A stretch of DNA of 64,000 nt from Herbidospora yilanensis (GCF_001570565.1 NZ_BBXE01000020.1:207034-271033), one strand, 5' to 3'. Positions 1 to 9,283 are shown, counted from the first letter of the stretch. Numbers and translations are program-made. Notes: generated by a model from the letters alone, not told the origin.

Positions 1-422
1 AGCGGGTCGGCCAGGTCGGCCACGCCGTCGAAGGAGCCCAGCTCCCGCGCGCGGGCGACCAGCCCGTCGGCGACCTCGGCGATCCACGGCTCCAGACGTG
101 CCACCATCCGGGCCGTGAACGCCCGGCTGACCAGCCCGCGCAGGCGGGTGTGGTCGGGCGGGTCGAGGGAGATGAGCTGGCGGGCCGCGATCCGCTCGGC
201 CTCCGTTTCCCCGTGCGTGTGCCAGGGGAGCCGGTGGCCGATCTCCGGGTGCCGCAGTCCTTCGAGCACGTCGGCGTGCCGGGCCACCACCCAGAACCGG
301 TTCCCCCCGGGGTCGATCTGCGGGACGGGCCGGCCCGCGGCCCGCACGCGCGCGTAGAACGTGTGCGGGTCGCGGCGGGTGGCGGGCTCCCAGAGCTCCG
401 AGAGCCCGAACTCGGTGGTCAT
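1..422 (-). CDS. Cytochrome P450, N-terminal part, cut by the window edge
   Basis: This is the N-terminal 140 residues of a bacterial cytochrome P450, a haem monooxygenase; the haem-binding Cys region lies beyond position 1. Reading the complement from the ATG at 422 gives a protein starting MTTEFGLSEL. It contains LDPPDHTRLRGLV near residue 87, the typical B'/C-helix signature of class I bacterial P450s (DPPDHxRLR), followed by the usual RAFT-like stretch. The start lies 2 bp downstream of the stop of the GH127 gene on the same strand, so the two are probably co-transcribed. The substrate cannot be told from this part. The family call is firm; the role is open. Confidence 0.88.
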   Translation of the reverse strand, partial: MTTEFGLSELWEPATRRDPHTFYARVRAAGRPVPQIDPGGNRFWVVARHADVLEGLRHPEIGHRLPWHTHGETEAERIAARQLISLDPPDHTRLRGLVSRAFTARMVARLEPWIAEVADGLVARARELGSFDGVADLADP

Positions 423-424
423 CC

Positions 425-3400
425 TTACTTGGCCGCGTACTGCTTGACGATCTCGGTCGTGACCTCGTCGCCGCCGACCGTGCCGGTCAGGGTGACCGTG
501 ACCTCGCCCGCGGGCAGGGCCGCGGCGCGGACCGCGAACTGCTGGAACGCGGACTTGCCGGGGGCCACGCCGGCGAACGACTTCGAGCCGTAGGCCGTCT
601 CGATCACGACGTCGACGGGGGCGTCGTGGTCGTTCACCACGCGGACGGCCAGGTAGGCCGAGCCGCCGATGAACCGGGCCTCGGGGGTGACCGTGGCCGG
701 GAGCTCCGCCTCGGGCGCGAGCTCGGCGCGGGCGCTGTCGGCGGCGGCCACGATCGCGGCCTTCTGCTCGGCGGTCAGCAGCCCCGCCGTCACGAACGCG
801 TCGGCGGTGGAGTTCACCTTGGCCATGAACGCGGCGTGCGTCGCGAACGGGGCCTGGTCCCAGAGCACGTCCAGGAAGGTCAGGCCGTCGGTGCCGGGCG
901 AGACGACGCCGGTGACCGGCACGTCGTAGTTCGGCAGGCCGTCGTCGCGCTTCACGTTGGGCACGCCCGAGTCCACGCCGCCGAAGACGATCTTCGGTTC
1001 GACCCGGCGGAAGTAGGCCGAGTGGGCCTGGGTGTCGCCGACGTACCAGGGGCGGAGGTTGAAGCCGCCCGTGGTGAACAGCGGGTCGCCGGCCGCGTTG
1101 ACGCCGTTCGCCGTGATGGCCGCGCGCGAGTAGTCGCCGTCGCGCTTGAGGTGGCGGTAGAGCGTCAGCTCGCGGTAGGCGCCGCCGCCGGGGTTGCCGA
1201 GGATCGGCATGAGCAGCGGGCCCCACATGATCGACTGGGTGTCGGGGCGGTCGATGGCACGCTCGATCCGGATGCTGAACGGCATCGAGATCTCGATCGT
1301 GTCGCCGGTGTGCCAGGTGCGGCTCAGGGTCAGGTAGGTGCCCGGGGTCGGGGTCTCCAGCGACTGGAGCACGCCGTTGATCTTCACCTGGTAGCCGCTG
1401 ACGGCCCACTTGGGCACCCGCAGCCGGATGTCGAACTGCCCGCCGCCGGCGATCGTGAGCTTGGTGCCGGCCTGGCGCGGGAAGTTCGTCTCCTGGGTCA
1501 GGGTGACGTTCTTCTCCGACCAGGTCACCGTCGAGGGCAGGAACTGGTTGACCCAGATGGCCGAGCCGTCGGCCGACTTGAAGTAGGTCGCCTCCTGGTA
1601 CTTGGTGTGGATCTCCAGGCCGGTGCCGCCGCAGCAGGTGCCGGTGTTGCCGTAGGACTTGCCCGCGCCGGGGGTCAGCGGCTGGAAGTAGGTGACCTGC
1701 GGGTTGGCCGTGCCGGCCGAGTCGGCCCGCGAGCCGGCGAGCTGGTTGAACAGGGCCCGCTCGTAGTAGTCCATGTAGGCCGGGTCCTGCGTGTGGAAGA
1801 ACAGGTTCCGGGCCAGCTTGGCCACGTTGTAGATCGAGCACGTCTCGGCGCCGCCCTGGGCGATCGCGTTGGCGATGTTGTCCCGGTTCTGGAACATCTC
1901 GATGTTGTTGTTGGAGCCCGGGTAGTTACCGCCGAGGCCGCCGTGGGAGAACATGCGGTGCGGCACCAGCATGCCGAAGAAGTTCTCGGCGGCCTTGAGG
2001 TAGTCGTCGCCGCCGCCCTGCTCGAAGATCCGCATGTAGCCCGAGAAGCCGGGCACGTGCTGGTTGACGTGCAGGCGGGCCGGGCGCCTGCGGCCGTAGG
2101 CGAGCGGGTTGGTGACCGTGAGGATGTCGCGGTTCTCGACGGTCGCGCCGAAGAGGGACTCGCGGTTGTCGAAGAACTTGGCCGTCTCCAGGTGCTTGGG
2201 GTCGCCGGTCAGCGCGTGGATCTCGGCGAACACCTCGTTGGCGCCGCCCAGCTCGCCGGCGATGTAGGTGTCCCACATCAGGTTGAGGTTGTCGCGGGTG
2301 ATGGGGCCCGTGTAGTTCGGGTGGTTCTTGTCGCCGGTGCTCAGGGCGTTGTGCGCCCAGTCGGCCATCTTGACGGCGATGTCGCGGGCCTTGGTGTTGC
2401 CGGTCAGCGTGTACGCGTCCAGCAGGCCCCTGACGATCTTGTGCTGCGTGTACCACGGCGCCCACACGTTGGTGGCGGCGTTGCCGCCGTACTGGGCGTA
2501 GCGGGGCGGGCCGACGCGGATGACGGCGTCCTCCGGGATGGCGCCCAGGTAGCCGGCGTAGACGGGCTTCCAGAGCGCGCCGCCCGACTGCGGGATGGCG
2601 ACGATGCCGGCGGGACGGTTGTTGGGCGAGGAGTCGAGCGCGGAGGCGCCGTCGGTCTCGTCGAACCGGTACCAGGCGATGTTGCCGCCGCCCGTGGTGC
2701 CGGCGGCCGAGGTCTGGAGGGAGGTGATCTCGGCGGCGCTCAGGGCGCGGTCGAAGATGTGGAACTCGTCGACGCTCGCGTTGAGCATCGCGTCCCCGTA
2801 GGCCGAGCGGCCGATCCAGACGTTGCCCGGGACCCCGAGGCTGGTCGGGTTGAGCGTCATGTTCGGGTTGGTGCCGGCGACGGCGCCGTTGACGTACAGG
2901 GTGCCGACGGTGCCCGAGAGGGTGACGGCCAGGTGCACCCACTGGCCGGTCGGGATCGCGGTGGTCCCGTTGATCTGCTGCTCGCCGCCGCTGCCCGTGG
3001 TGGTGATGGCGAACCGGGGCGGGTTGCCGGTGACGCCGGCGCGGGCGGTGAGGAACATGTTGACCGCGGTGCTCTGGCCGAAGTCGAAGACCCGGCTCCA
3101 GTTCTGCGCGGCGGCGAGGTTGACCCAGGTCGCGATCGTGAAGTTGGTGAGCTGGGACACCGCCTCCTGGGGCAGTTTGACGTGCTCGGCGTTGCTGCCG
3201 CCGTTGAGCTTCAGGGCGTTGCCGAACTTCCCGGCCACCCGGCCGATGGGCAGCGCCTCCGGCTCCTCCGGGTCTCCGGGGGCGGTCAGGCGGGCGGTGA
3301 TGGCGTCCTGGCAGGCGCCGAGTTCGTTGACCATCCAGTCGAGCTTGGTCTTGTAGACCGCCTCGCCCTGGTCGGCGTAGGCCTGGGCCAGGGCGCTCAT

Positions 3401-3793
3401 GTAGTGACCGGCCCAGTGGCCGCTCAGCAGGCCGCCGTCCTCCCAGCCGCCGGGTGCGGTCACGCCCGCGGGGTTCGGCCGGCCGGCCTGGTTGTTGAAC
3501 AGGAAGAGGAAACGGCGCTCGTCGAACGCCTGCAGGAACGCCTTCATCCGGTCGCGCTTCTCCTGCAGCAACCCGGTCTTCAGGCTGATCTCGTGCAGCC
3601 AGAACGGCCTGACCGGGGTGTTGCTCCCGGCGCCGACATAGGGGATACCGGCCAGGGACTCGGTGACGTTCGCGGTCGCGGCCTGGGCCGTGCCCGCCTG
3701 AACGCCGTTGGTCGTCGCGGCTAAGGCCACCCCGATGGCCGACGTCCGCACGAAGGTGCGGCGGCTCATTCCTGACTTCTCGGATGCCGTCAT
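425..3793 (-). CDS. Tat-exported GH127 beta-L-arabinofuranosidase-like glycosidase with LamG insertion
   Basis: This 1122-residue protein is predicted to release arabinofuranose-type sugars from plant or microbial glycans outside the cell. Residues 10-40 form a Tat signal (SRRTFVRTS, then a hydrophobic stretch and AQAA). The GH127 (DUF1680) alpha-toroid starts near residue 60. The zinc/nucleophile set of the family is visible: Glu650 and Cys652 in AETCSIYN, and Cys720-Cys721 in TGTCCGG. In the characterised enzyme HypBA1 these correspond to Glu338, Cys340, Cys417 and Cys418. Residues about 184-400 interrupt the catalytic domain with a concanavalin/LamG-like jelly roll, probably carbohydrate binding. 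A C-terminal beta domain follows about residue 1010. The RBS GGGAAGG precedes the ATG, and two LacI-type operators lie upstream. A P450 gene follows after 2 bp. Confidence 0.9.
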   Translation of the reverse strand: MTASEKSGMSRRTFVRTSAIGVALAATTNGVQAGTAQAATANVTESLAGIPYVGAGSNTPVRPFWLHEISLKTGLLQEKRDRMKAFLQAFDERRFLFLFNNQAGRPNPAGVTAPGGWEDGGLLSGHWAGHYMSALAQAYADQGEAVYKTKLDWMVNELGACQDAITARLTAPGDPEEPEALPIGRVAGKFGNALKLNGGSNAEHVKLPQEAVSQLTNFTIATWVNLAAAQNWSRVFDFGQSTAVNMFLTARAGVTGNPPRFAITTTGSGGEQQINGTTAIPTGQWVHLAVTLSGTVGTLYVNGAVAGTNPNMTLNPTSLGVPGNVWIGRSAYGDAMLNASVDEFHIFDRALSAAEITSLQTSAAGTTGGGNIAWYRFDETDGASALDSSPNNRPAGIVAIPQSGGALWKPVYAGYLGAIPEDAVIRVGPPRYAQYGGNAATNVWAPWYTQHKIVRGLLDAYTLTGNTKARDIAVKMADWAHNALSTGDKNHPNYTGPITRDNLNLMWDTYIAGELGGANEVFAEIHALTGDPKHLETAKFFDNRESLFGATVENRDILTVTNPLAYGRRRPARLHVNQHVPGFSGYMRIFEQGGGDDYLKAAENFFGMLVPHRMFSHGGLGGNYPGSNNNIEMFQNRDNIANAIAQGGAETCSIYNVAKLARNLFFHTQDPAYMDYYERALFNQLAGSRADSAGTANPQVTYFQPLTPGAGKSYGNTGTCCGGTGLEIHTKYQEATYFKSADGSAIWVNQFLPSTVTWSEKNVTLTQETNFPRQAGTKLTIAGGGQFDIRLRVPKWAVSGYQVKINGVLQSLETPTPGTYLTLSRTWHTGDTIEISMPFSIRIERAIDRPDTQSIMWGPLLMPILGNPGGGAYRELTLYRHLKRDGDYSRAAITANGVNAAGDPLFTTGGFNLRPWYVGDTQAHSAYFRRVEPKIVFGGVDSGVPNVKRDDGLPNYDVPVTGVVSPGTDGLTFLDVLWDQAPFATHAAFMAKVNSTADAFVTAGLLTAEQKAAIVAAADSARAELAPEAELPATVTPEARFIGGSAYLAVRVVNDHDAPVDVVIETAYGSKSFAGVAPGKSAFQQFAVRAAALPAGEVTVTLTGTVGGDEVTTEIVKQYAAK

Positions 3794-3828
3794 GGCCTTC
3801 CCTTCACTTGCAAGGCTCGACCCTCGAT

Positions 3829-3842
3829 TGTTAGCGCTAACA
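3829..3842. promoter_or_regulatory. LacI-family operator, perfect 14-bp palindrome
   Basis: TGTTAGCGCTAACA is a perfect inverted repeat 36 bp upstream of the GH127 start codon. It has the CG-centred form bound by LacI/GalR regulators of sugar catabolism. A second, imperfect copy lies about 55 bp further upstream. The regulator is not in the window. Confidence 0.75.
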
Positions 3843-3883
3843 CCGCCAGAACACCGCTCAGCCGAGGGGATTTCTCTTGAGAT

Positions 3884-3897
3884 TGTTAGCGTTCACA
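3884..3897. promoter_or_regulatory. Second LacI-type operator, imperfect copy
   Basis: TGTTAGCGTTCACA matches the palindrome at 3829 at 12 of 14 positions. The centre-to-centre distance is 55 bp, compatible with cooperative or looped repression of the GH127-P450 operon. Confidence 0.55.
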
Positions 3898-3998
3898 CAA
3901 AGAAGGCACCAGAGCGGCGTGTTCAACCGTTACCGATGCGTTACAGACGTGGGAAATCCAGTGGAACCGCCACATTCCACGCGGCTAGCGTCAACCGG

Positions 3999-4673
3999 AT
4001 GACCCCTCAGCTCGCCGCGCTCTCCATCGACGCGCACGACCCACCCGCGCTCGCCCGGTTCTGGGGCGAGTTCCTCGGCTGGCAGGCGGACGGCGCCACC
4101 ACGCTGCTGCCCGCCGACGATACCGGCTTCCGCCTGCGGTTCCTCCCGACGCGGGAGCCGAAGACCCGGGAGAACCCGATGCACTTCGACCTCACCAGCG
4201 ACTCGGACGACGGGCAGCGGGCGACCGTGGCCAGGGCGCTCGCCCTGGGGGCCCGGCACATCGACGTCGGGCAGCTCCCCGAGGAGGAGCACGTCGTGCT
4301 CGCCGACCCCGAGGGCAACGAGTTCTGCGTCATCGAGGCGGGCAACACGTTCCTCGCCGAGTGCGGGTTCATCGGGGCGCTCGCGTGCGACGGGTCGCAG
4401 GCGGTCGGCTACTTCTGGAGCGCGGCCCTGGGCTGGCCCCTGGTGTGGGACCAGAACGAGGAGACCGCGATCCGGTCGCCGCACGGCGGCCCGAAGATCA
4501 CCTGGGGCGGCCCGCCGCTGCCGGTCAAGACCGGGAGGAACCGGCTGCACTTCGACATCGCCCAGGTGGAGATCGACCGGCTGGTCGCCCTCGGGGCGAC
4601 CCGGCTCGGCGCCGCCGGTGACCGGGTGCTCATGGCCGACCCCGACGGCAACGAGTTCTGCGTGCTCGGCTGA
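3999..4673 (+). CDS. VOC (glyoxalase/bleomycin resistance) family protein, two-module
   Basis: This 224-residue protein holds two tandem VOC beta-alpha-beta-beta-beta modules (about residues 4-110 and 118-224). Each ends with the module signature, ADPEGNEFCVIE and [12 protein letters not shown]. Both modules carry HFD motifs (MHFDLT, LHFDIA) and start with DAHDPPALARFWGEFLGW or a related [10 protein letters not shown]. It fits the actinobacterial 'VOC family protein' group of unknown substrate. The open frame runs upstream to 3708 into the GH127 promoter; the ATG at 3999 is chosen because VOC homology starts there and a TAGCGT -10-like hexamer (3986-3991) lies 7 nt upstream, suggesting a leaderless transcript. 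It is a lone gene, divergent from GH127. Confidence 0.85.
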   Translation: MTPQLAALSIDAHDPPALARFWGEFLGWQADGATTLLPADDTGFRLRFLPTREPKTRENPMHFDLTSDSDDGQRATVARALALGARHIDVGQLPEEEHVVLADPEGNEFCVIEAGNTFLAECGFIGALACDGSQAVGYFWSAALGWPLVWDQNEETAIRSPHGGPKITWGGPPLPVKTGRNRLHFDIAQVEIDRLVALGATRLGAAGDRVLMADPDGNEFCVLG

Positions 4674-4891
4674 TCACGATGGACCATGACCGCCGCCGCG
4701 CCCATCAGCACGGCGGCCAGGATCGTGGCCAGCACGATCAGGGTCATCTCGGTCCGGCTCACCTCCCACTGGAAGCGCCCCCGGGCCATCTCGGCGCAGG
4801 TGGCGTTCAGCCGGTCGATGCGCGCCGCGAAGGCGCGGTCCTGCTCGCGGAGATGGCGGGCCATCTCCGCGAGGACACGGTCGTCATCCAC
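4409..4891 (-). CDS. Small DUF3040-like membrane protein behind ctaD
   Basis: From a GTG at 4891, overlapping the ctaD stop, the frame reads [21 protein letters not shown], then a helical cytoplasmic segment and one clear membrane helix ([21 protein letters not shown]). The pattern LxxMxRHLxxxDxxFAxRI resembles DUF3040 proteins of actinomycetes. An ATG at 4915 in the same frame is an alternative start inside ctaD. About 88 C-terminal residues are read antisense through the VOC gene and have the biased composition of a shadow frame, so the native gene may once have ended near 4680. Start and tail are uncertain; the helix and the coupling to ctaD are seen directly. Confidence 0.55.
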   Translation of the reverse strand: MDDDRVLAEMARHLREQDRAFAARIDRLNATCAEMARGRFQWEVSRTEMTLIVLATILAAVLMGAAAVMVHRDQPSTQNSLPSGSAMSTRSPAAPSRVAPRATSRSISTWAMSKCSRFLPVLTGSGGPPQVIFGPPCGDRIAVSSFWSHTRGQPRAALQK

Positions 4892-6542
4892 TGGGGATCC
4901 CGCGTCTGGTGACATGGGGATACTTGAGGTCGAACGCCGGCCGCTCCGACCTGATGGGCGGGATGCGGTGGAAGTTGTGGCGGGGCGGCGGGCACGACGT
5001 CGTCCACTCCAGGCTGTTGCCGAAGCCCCAGGGGTCGTCGACCTCGACCCTCGGCGCGTACTTGGCGGTGTACCAGACGTTGAACAGGAACGGCAGCGTC
5101 GAGATCCCGAGGATGAGCGCGCCCACCGAGGAGACCACGTTCAGGGTGGTGAAGCCGTCGACGGGGCTGTAGTCGGCGTACCGTCTCGGCATGCCGGAGA
5201 TGCCCAGCCAGTGCTGCACCAGGAACGTGGTGTGGAAGCCGATGAACAGCGGCCAGAAGTGCCAGCGGCCGAGCCGGAAGTCGAGCATCCGGCCGGTCCA
5301 CTTGGGCCACCAGAAGTAGAAGCCGCCGAACATGGCGAACACGACCGTGCCGAACAGCACGTAGTGGAAGTGGGCCACCACGAAGTAGGAGTCGTGGGCC
5401 TGGAAGTCGAGCGGCGGGCTGGCCAGGATGACGCCGGTGATCCCGCCGAACAGGAAGGTCACCAGGAAGCCGACCGCGAACAACATCGGCGGCTCGAACG
5501 ACAGGTGGCCGCGCCACATGGTGCCGATCCAGTTGAAGAACTTCACCCCGGTCGGCACGGCGATCAGGAACGACATGAACGAGAAGAACGGCAGCAGCAC
5601 CCGCCCGGTGGCGAACATGTGGTGCGCCCAGACGGTGACCGACAGGCCGGTGATCGAGATGGTCGCGCCGACCAGTCCGACGTAGCCGAACAGCGGTTTG
5701 CGGCTGAAGACCGGGATGATCTCGGTGACGATGCCGAAGAACGGCAGCGCCACGATGTAGACCTCGGGGTGCCCGAAGAACCAGAACAGGTGCTGCCACA
5801 ACATCGCGCCGCCGACCTCGGCGTCGAAGACGTGCGCGCCCAGCCGCCGGTCGGCCTCCAGCACCAGCAGCGCCGCCGCCAGCACCGGGAAGGCGATCAG
5901 CACGAGCACGCTGGTCAGCAGGATGTTCCAGGTGAAGATCGGCATCCGGAACATGGTCATGCCGGGCGCCCGCATGGTGATGATCGTGGTGATGAAGTTG
6001 ACCGCGCCGAGGATCGTGCCGAGCCCCGACAACACCAGGCCCATGATCCACAGGTCCCCGCCCATCTCGGGGCTGAACGGCCCGGTCGACAGCGGCGTGT
6101 AGCCCGTCCAGCCGAACGACGGGGCGCCCCCGGCGTTGAAGAGGCTCGCGGTCACCCCCAGCCCGCCGAACAGGAACAACCAGAAGCTGACCGCGTTCAG
6201 CCGCGGGAAGGCCACGTCGGGCGCGCCGATCTGGAGCGGCATCACGACGTTGGCGAACCCGGCGAACAGCGGGGTGGCGAACAGCAGCAGCATCAGCGTG
6301 CCGTGCAGCGTGAAGAGCTGGTTGTACCGCTCGTTGGAGACGATCTGCAGGCCCGGATGGGCCAGTTCGGCACGGATGAGCAGCGCCATGATCCCGGCGA
6401 CCAGGAAGAAGAAGAACGCGGAGATCAGGTACATGTAACCGATCACCTTGTGGTCGGTCGTGGTCAGCCACGACACGACGACCGTGCCCTTGCCCCGTTT
6501 GACGGGAGCGAGCGGAGAGGTGATCGGCTCTTGGACGGCCAT
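4884..6542 (-). CDS. ctaD: Cytochrome c oxidase subunit I (aa3-type)
   Basis: This is the catalytic subunit of the proton-pumping terminal oxidase, 552 residues with twelve membrane helices. The low-spin haem ligand lies in FTLHGTLML. The CuB ligand with the cross-linked Tyr is in [10 protein letters not shown], the CuB histidine pair in WAHHMFATG, and the haem a/a3 histidines in [11 protein letters not shown]. The K-channel region is present. The ATG at 6542 gives the usual N-terminus ending in [11 protein letters not shown]. No ctaC, ctaE or ctaF is adjacent, so this is either a dispersed main copy or an extra paralogue. A small membrane protein is translationally coupled at its 3' end. Confidence 0.97.
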   Translation of the reverse strand: MAVQEPITSPLAPVKRGKGTVVVSWLTTTDHKVIGYMYLISAFFFFLVAGIMALLIRAELAHPGLQIVSNERYNQLFTLHGTLMLLLFATPLFAGFANVVMPLQIGAPDVAFPRLNAVSFWLFLFGGLGVTASLFNAGGAPSFGWTGYTPLSTGPFSPEMGGDLWIMGLVLSGLGTILGAVNFITTIITMRAPGMTMFRMPIFTWNILLTSVLVLIAFPVLAAALLVLEADRRLGAHVFDAEVGGAMLWQHLFWFFGHPEVYIVALPFFGIVTEIIPVFSRKPLFGYVGLVGATISITGLSVTVWAHHMFATGRVLLPFFSFMSFLIAVPTGVKFFNWIGTMWRGHLSFEPPMLFAVGFLVTFLFGGITGVILASPPLDFQAHDSYFVVAHFHYVLFGTVVFAMFGGFYFWWPKWTGRMLDFRLGRWHFWPLFIGFHTTFLVQHWLGISGMPRRYADYSPVDGFTTLNVVSSVGALILGISTLPFLFNVWYTAKYAPRVEVDDPWGFGNSLEWTTSCPPPRHNFHRIPPIRSERPAFDLKYPHVTRRGIPSG

Positions 6543-6769
6543 GGGCAGCGCACCTGTCTGTCATGCGGGACAGCCCGCTCCGGACGATGAATGGCACGCT
6601 GATTCGGCCGACGTGAAAATACCCGGCGGCGCGGCGCGCATAACTTGTCCACCTTTTTGCCACCACTCGGATTTAACGTTGAAAAGAGATTTCCACACGT
6701 CCGCGACATAGCTCGGGTGAACCCGGGTAAGCCGAGACAATCGCCGATTCGAGTAATCGAGGAGCGCGG
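6543..6769. promoter_or_regulatory. Divergent promoter region of ctaD and methyltransferase
   Basis: This 227-bp spacer is clearly richer in A and T than its surroundings (for example around 6640-6700) and carries no convincing ORF. It must hold the promoters of ctaD (minus) and the methyltransferase (plus). I could not fix a -35/-10 pair on either strand. Confidence 0.45.
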
Positions 6770-7486
6770 ATGCTGGCTTTTTATGATCACCAGGAGTCGG
6801 AATTCTACGGGCTCTGCGTGGCGGAGCTCCTCACTCGCCGACCTGCGATGAGACACGTTCACGAATTCGGCGCCGGCTCGGGGCGGGCCATGGTGAGCGC
6901 CATTCAGCGCATCGATTTCCAGGGCCGGATGAGCGGCTACGAACTCGACGAGAGGTCCGCCGCGTCCGCCCGCGAGCTGATCCACCGGAGCGGCCTGTCC
7001 GGGCGTTACGACGTCCGGCACGGCGATTTCTTCGCCGCTCTGCGGCCCGGCGAGAAACTCCGGTGCGTGGTCGCCAACCCGCCCTATCTTCCCCATCCGC
7101 GGGAGCGGCCGGCCTTTCCGCACCTGTCGGGCGGCCATTCGGGCGCGGGCATCAGCAAACGCATCCTGTCGTCCGGGTTCGACACGGTGCTCCTGATGAT
7201 CTCGTCGTACGCCGACCCCTGTTCGGTGCTGGCGCACGCCCGCGCGTGCGGGTACACGCTGACGAGCTGGATGGTGCTGCCCCTGCGGATGGGCGAGTTC
7301 TCCCGCCGGCCGCACGTCCGGCGCCGGATCGACGCCATGTCGCGGGCCGGCACCGCCTTCGTGGCCGGGGAGAGGTACCTGCTGGCCGGCGGGGTCTGGG
7401 ACCGGACCGGCTCCGGCGACCAGTCGGCCGTGTTGTCGCGGGTGATGTCGCGGTTCGGGGCGGCCGGCCGGCGGCCGGTCAGCTGA
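6770..7486 (+). CDS. Class I SAM-dependent methyltransferase with NPPY motif
   Basis: This 238-residue protein has a Rossmann methyltransferase fold. Motif I is HEFGAGSGRAM near residue 30, an acidic loop follows (YELDE), and the catalytic motif is VVANPPYLPHP near residue 104. NPPY is typical of N-methyltransferases acting on amide or exocyclic nitrogen (HemK/PrmC, N6-adenine, small-molecule enzymes). The protein lacks the N-terminal helical domain of PrmC, so a release-factor role is unlikely; the target is unknown. The ATG is preceded by GAGGAGCGCGG. It stands alone, divergent from ctaD and convergent with the histidine kinase gene (8-bp tail overlap). Confidence 0.8.
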   Translation: MLAFYDHQESEFYGLCVAELLTRRPAMRHVHEFGAGSGRAMVSAIQRIDFQGRMSGYELDERSAASARELIHRSGLSGRYDVRHGDFFAALRPGEKLRCVVANPPYLPHPRERPAFPHLSGGHSGAGISKRILSSGFDTVLLMISSYADPCSVLAHARACGYTLTSWMVLPLRMGEFSRRPHVRRRIDAMSRAGTAFVAGERYLLAGGVWDRTGSGDQSAVLSRVMSRFGAAGRRPVS

Positions 7487-8546
7487 CCGCCGGGAACCGG
7501 GCGACCAGTTCCAGCCCGCCTCCCGGGTTGGCACGCGCCTCCATCCGCGCGCCGTGGGCGCGGGCGATGGCGGCGGCGATCGACAGGCCCAGGCCGGCGC
7601 CCTGCGTCCGGGTCGTGCCGATGCGCCGGAACGGGGCGAACAGGTCGCCGAACCGCTCGGGCGGCACGTGGGGGCCGGTGTTGACCACCCGCAGCACGCC
7701 TCCCGTCAGGGTGATCTCCGCGGTGCCCCCGGGCACGTTGTGGCGGACCGCGTTGCCCGCGAGGTTGGTCACCAGGCGGTGCAGCAGCGTCCGGTCGCCG
7801 AGCACCGTGCAGGGCCCGGCCGTCACGGTCACGGTCACGTCGCCGTGGTCGAGTTCGGCCACGGCGAGGCGGACCACCTCCGACAACTCGACCTCCTCCG
7901 GCGTCTCGATCCCGTGCTCGGCCTGGGCGAGCACCAGCAGGGCGTCGATGAGGCGCTCGCTGCGCCGGTTGGCGGCCAGCAGCTTGCCCTTGACCGGGCC
8001 GACGTCGTCGGGGAGGCCGATCTCGATCGCGGCGCGCTGCACGGCCAGCGGCGTGCGCAGCTCGTGGGAGGCGGTGGCGATGAAGCGGCGCTGCCCCTCG
8101 ACCGAGCGCTCCAGCCGGGCCAGCATCTCGTCGAAGGTGTCGGCGAGCTCGCGCAGCTCGTCGTGCGGGCCGGTCAGCGCGATGCGCTCGTGCAGGTTCG
8201 ACAACGACAGGCGGCGGGCCGTCGCGGTGATGCGGTGGACCGGCCGCAGCATGCGCCCGGCGAAGAACCAGCCGACGGCCAGCGACACCAGGGTCATCAC
8301 GGCGATGGCCACGCCGGCCACCTCCCACTGGTAGGTGACGACCTCCTCCATCAGCCTCGGCCGCAGCACCGGCTCGGGCGGCCGGGTGAGCACCCCGCCC
8401 GCGACGGGGGCGGGCGGCGCCGGGGGTCGCGTCTCCAGCCGGAGCCGGTGGTGCAGCGACAGGTTGACGCTCGCCAGCAGCACCGCGGCCGTCACCAGGA
8501 ACAGCCCCGTGTAGGTGAGCGCCAGGCGGACGCGGATCGTCCTCAC
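7479..8546 (-). CDS. Sensor histidine kinase, OmpR-system partner
   Basis: This 355-residue membrane kinase is paired with the response regulator just upstream. Two membrane helices (about residues 8-28 and 75-98) flank a short extracytoplasmic Pro-rich loop of about 45 residues. HAMP, HisKA (FIATASHELRTPL, phospho-His) and HATPase domains follow; the N box (LVTNLAGNAVRHN) and G box (TQGAGLGLSIA) are visible. The GTG at 8546 overlaps the regulator stop (GTGA), giving translational coupling. The open frame continues upstream as antisense of the regulator, but the HK homology begins at this GTG. The sensed signal is unknown; the short sensor loop suggests membrane or cell-envelope cues. Confidence 0.9.
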   Translation of the reverse strand: MRTIRVRLALTYTGLFLVTAAVLLASVNLSLHHRLRLETRPPAPPAPVAGGVLTRPPEPVLRPRLMEEVVTYQWEVAGVAIAVMTLVSLAVGWFFAGRMLRPVHRITATARRLSLSNLHERIALTGPHDELRELADTFDEMLARLERSVEGQRRFIATASHELRTPLAVQRAAIEIGLPDDVGPVKGKLLAANRRSERLIDALLVLAQAEHGIETPEEVELSEVVRLAVAELDHGDVTVTVTAGPCTVLGDRTLLHRLVTNLAGNAVRHNVPGGTAEITLTGGVLRVVNTGPHVPPERFGDLFAPFRRIGTTRTQGAGLGLSIAAAIARAHGARMEARANPGGGLELVARFPAVS

Positions 8547-9196
8547 AACACGTATCCCGCTCCGGGCACCGTCCGGATGCACGGCGGGTCGCCGAGTTTG
8601 CCGCGCAACCGGCTGACGACGACCCGCACGACCGTCGTGAACGGGTCGGCGTGCTCGTCCCAGGCCAGCTCCAGCAGGCGTTCGGCGCTGACGACGGCGC
8701 CGTCGGCGCGCAGCAGCGCCTCCAGAACGGCGAACTCCTTCAGCGACAGGTGCAGGTGCCGCCCGTCCCTGGCGGCCTGCACCCGCCGGGTGTCGAGCAC
8801 GATCCCGTGGCGGGTGAGCACGGGCGGCACCGGTTCGCGGCTGCGCCGCCCCAGCGCCCGCACCCGGGCCACCAGTTCGGCGTAGTCGAAGGGTTTGCAC
8901 AGGTAGTCGTCGGCGCCCAGCCCCAGGCCCGCCACCCGCTCGGGCACCGAGGCCGCCGCCGTCAGCATCAGGATGCGGGTGCGGCCGCCGCGTCCGGCCA
9001 GGTCGCGGCAGAGGTCGTCGCCGTGCACGTCGGGCAGGTCGCGGTCGAGGACGACCACGTCGTAGTCGTGCACGCCGAGGCGTTCGGCCGCGGCGGCGCC
9101 GTCGTAGACGACGTCGGCGGCCATCGCATGGCGGCGCAGCCCCTCGCCGACGAGGTCGGCCAGGTCGCGCTCGTCCTCCACCACCAAGACTCGCAT
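8543..9196 (-). CDS. OmpR/PhoB-family response regulator
   Basis: This 217-residue DNA-binding regulator is the partner of the kinase it overlaps by 4 bp. The receiver domain (residues 1-115) shows VVEDE, the phospho-acceptor Asp in VVLDRDLPD and CKPFD with the conserved Lys. The C-terminal winged helix (about 125-217) ends with RTVPGAGYVL, the usual OmpR wing. It lies divergent from the S41 peptidase gene, with an 87-bp shared promoter region, so that gene is a natural target candidate (inference). Confidence 0.93.
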   Translation of the reverse strand: MRVLVVEDERDLADLVGEGLRRHAMAADVVYDGAAAAERLGVHDYDVVVLDRDLPDVHGDDLCRDLAGRGGRTRILMLTAAASVPERVAGLGLGADDYLCKPFDYAELVARVRALGRRSREPVPPVLTRHGIVLDTRRVQAARDGRHLHLSLKEFAVLEALLRADGAVVSAERLLELAWDEHADPFTTVVRVVVSRLRGKLGDPPCIRTVPGAGYVL

Positions 9197-9283
9197 GACC
9201 CGTTCCTACCGGCTCCGGGGTTACAGCGGCGTTAGCGTCCGCGTTCACCCCCGCGCAACGCCGGGTCCGCGACATTCGGCCCC

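Noticed and set aside
626..3724. 1032-codon open frame on plus
   Set aside because: It is antisense to the GH127 gene, rich in Val, Gly, Arg and His as expected from a high-GC shadow frame, and shows no domain.
4686..6590. 634-codon open frame on plus opposite ctaD
   Set aside because: Low-complexity Arg/Glu/His composition and no homology; ctaD on the other strand is certain.
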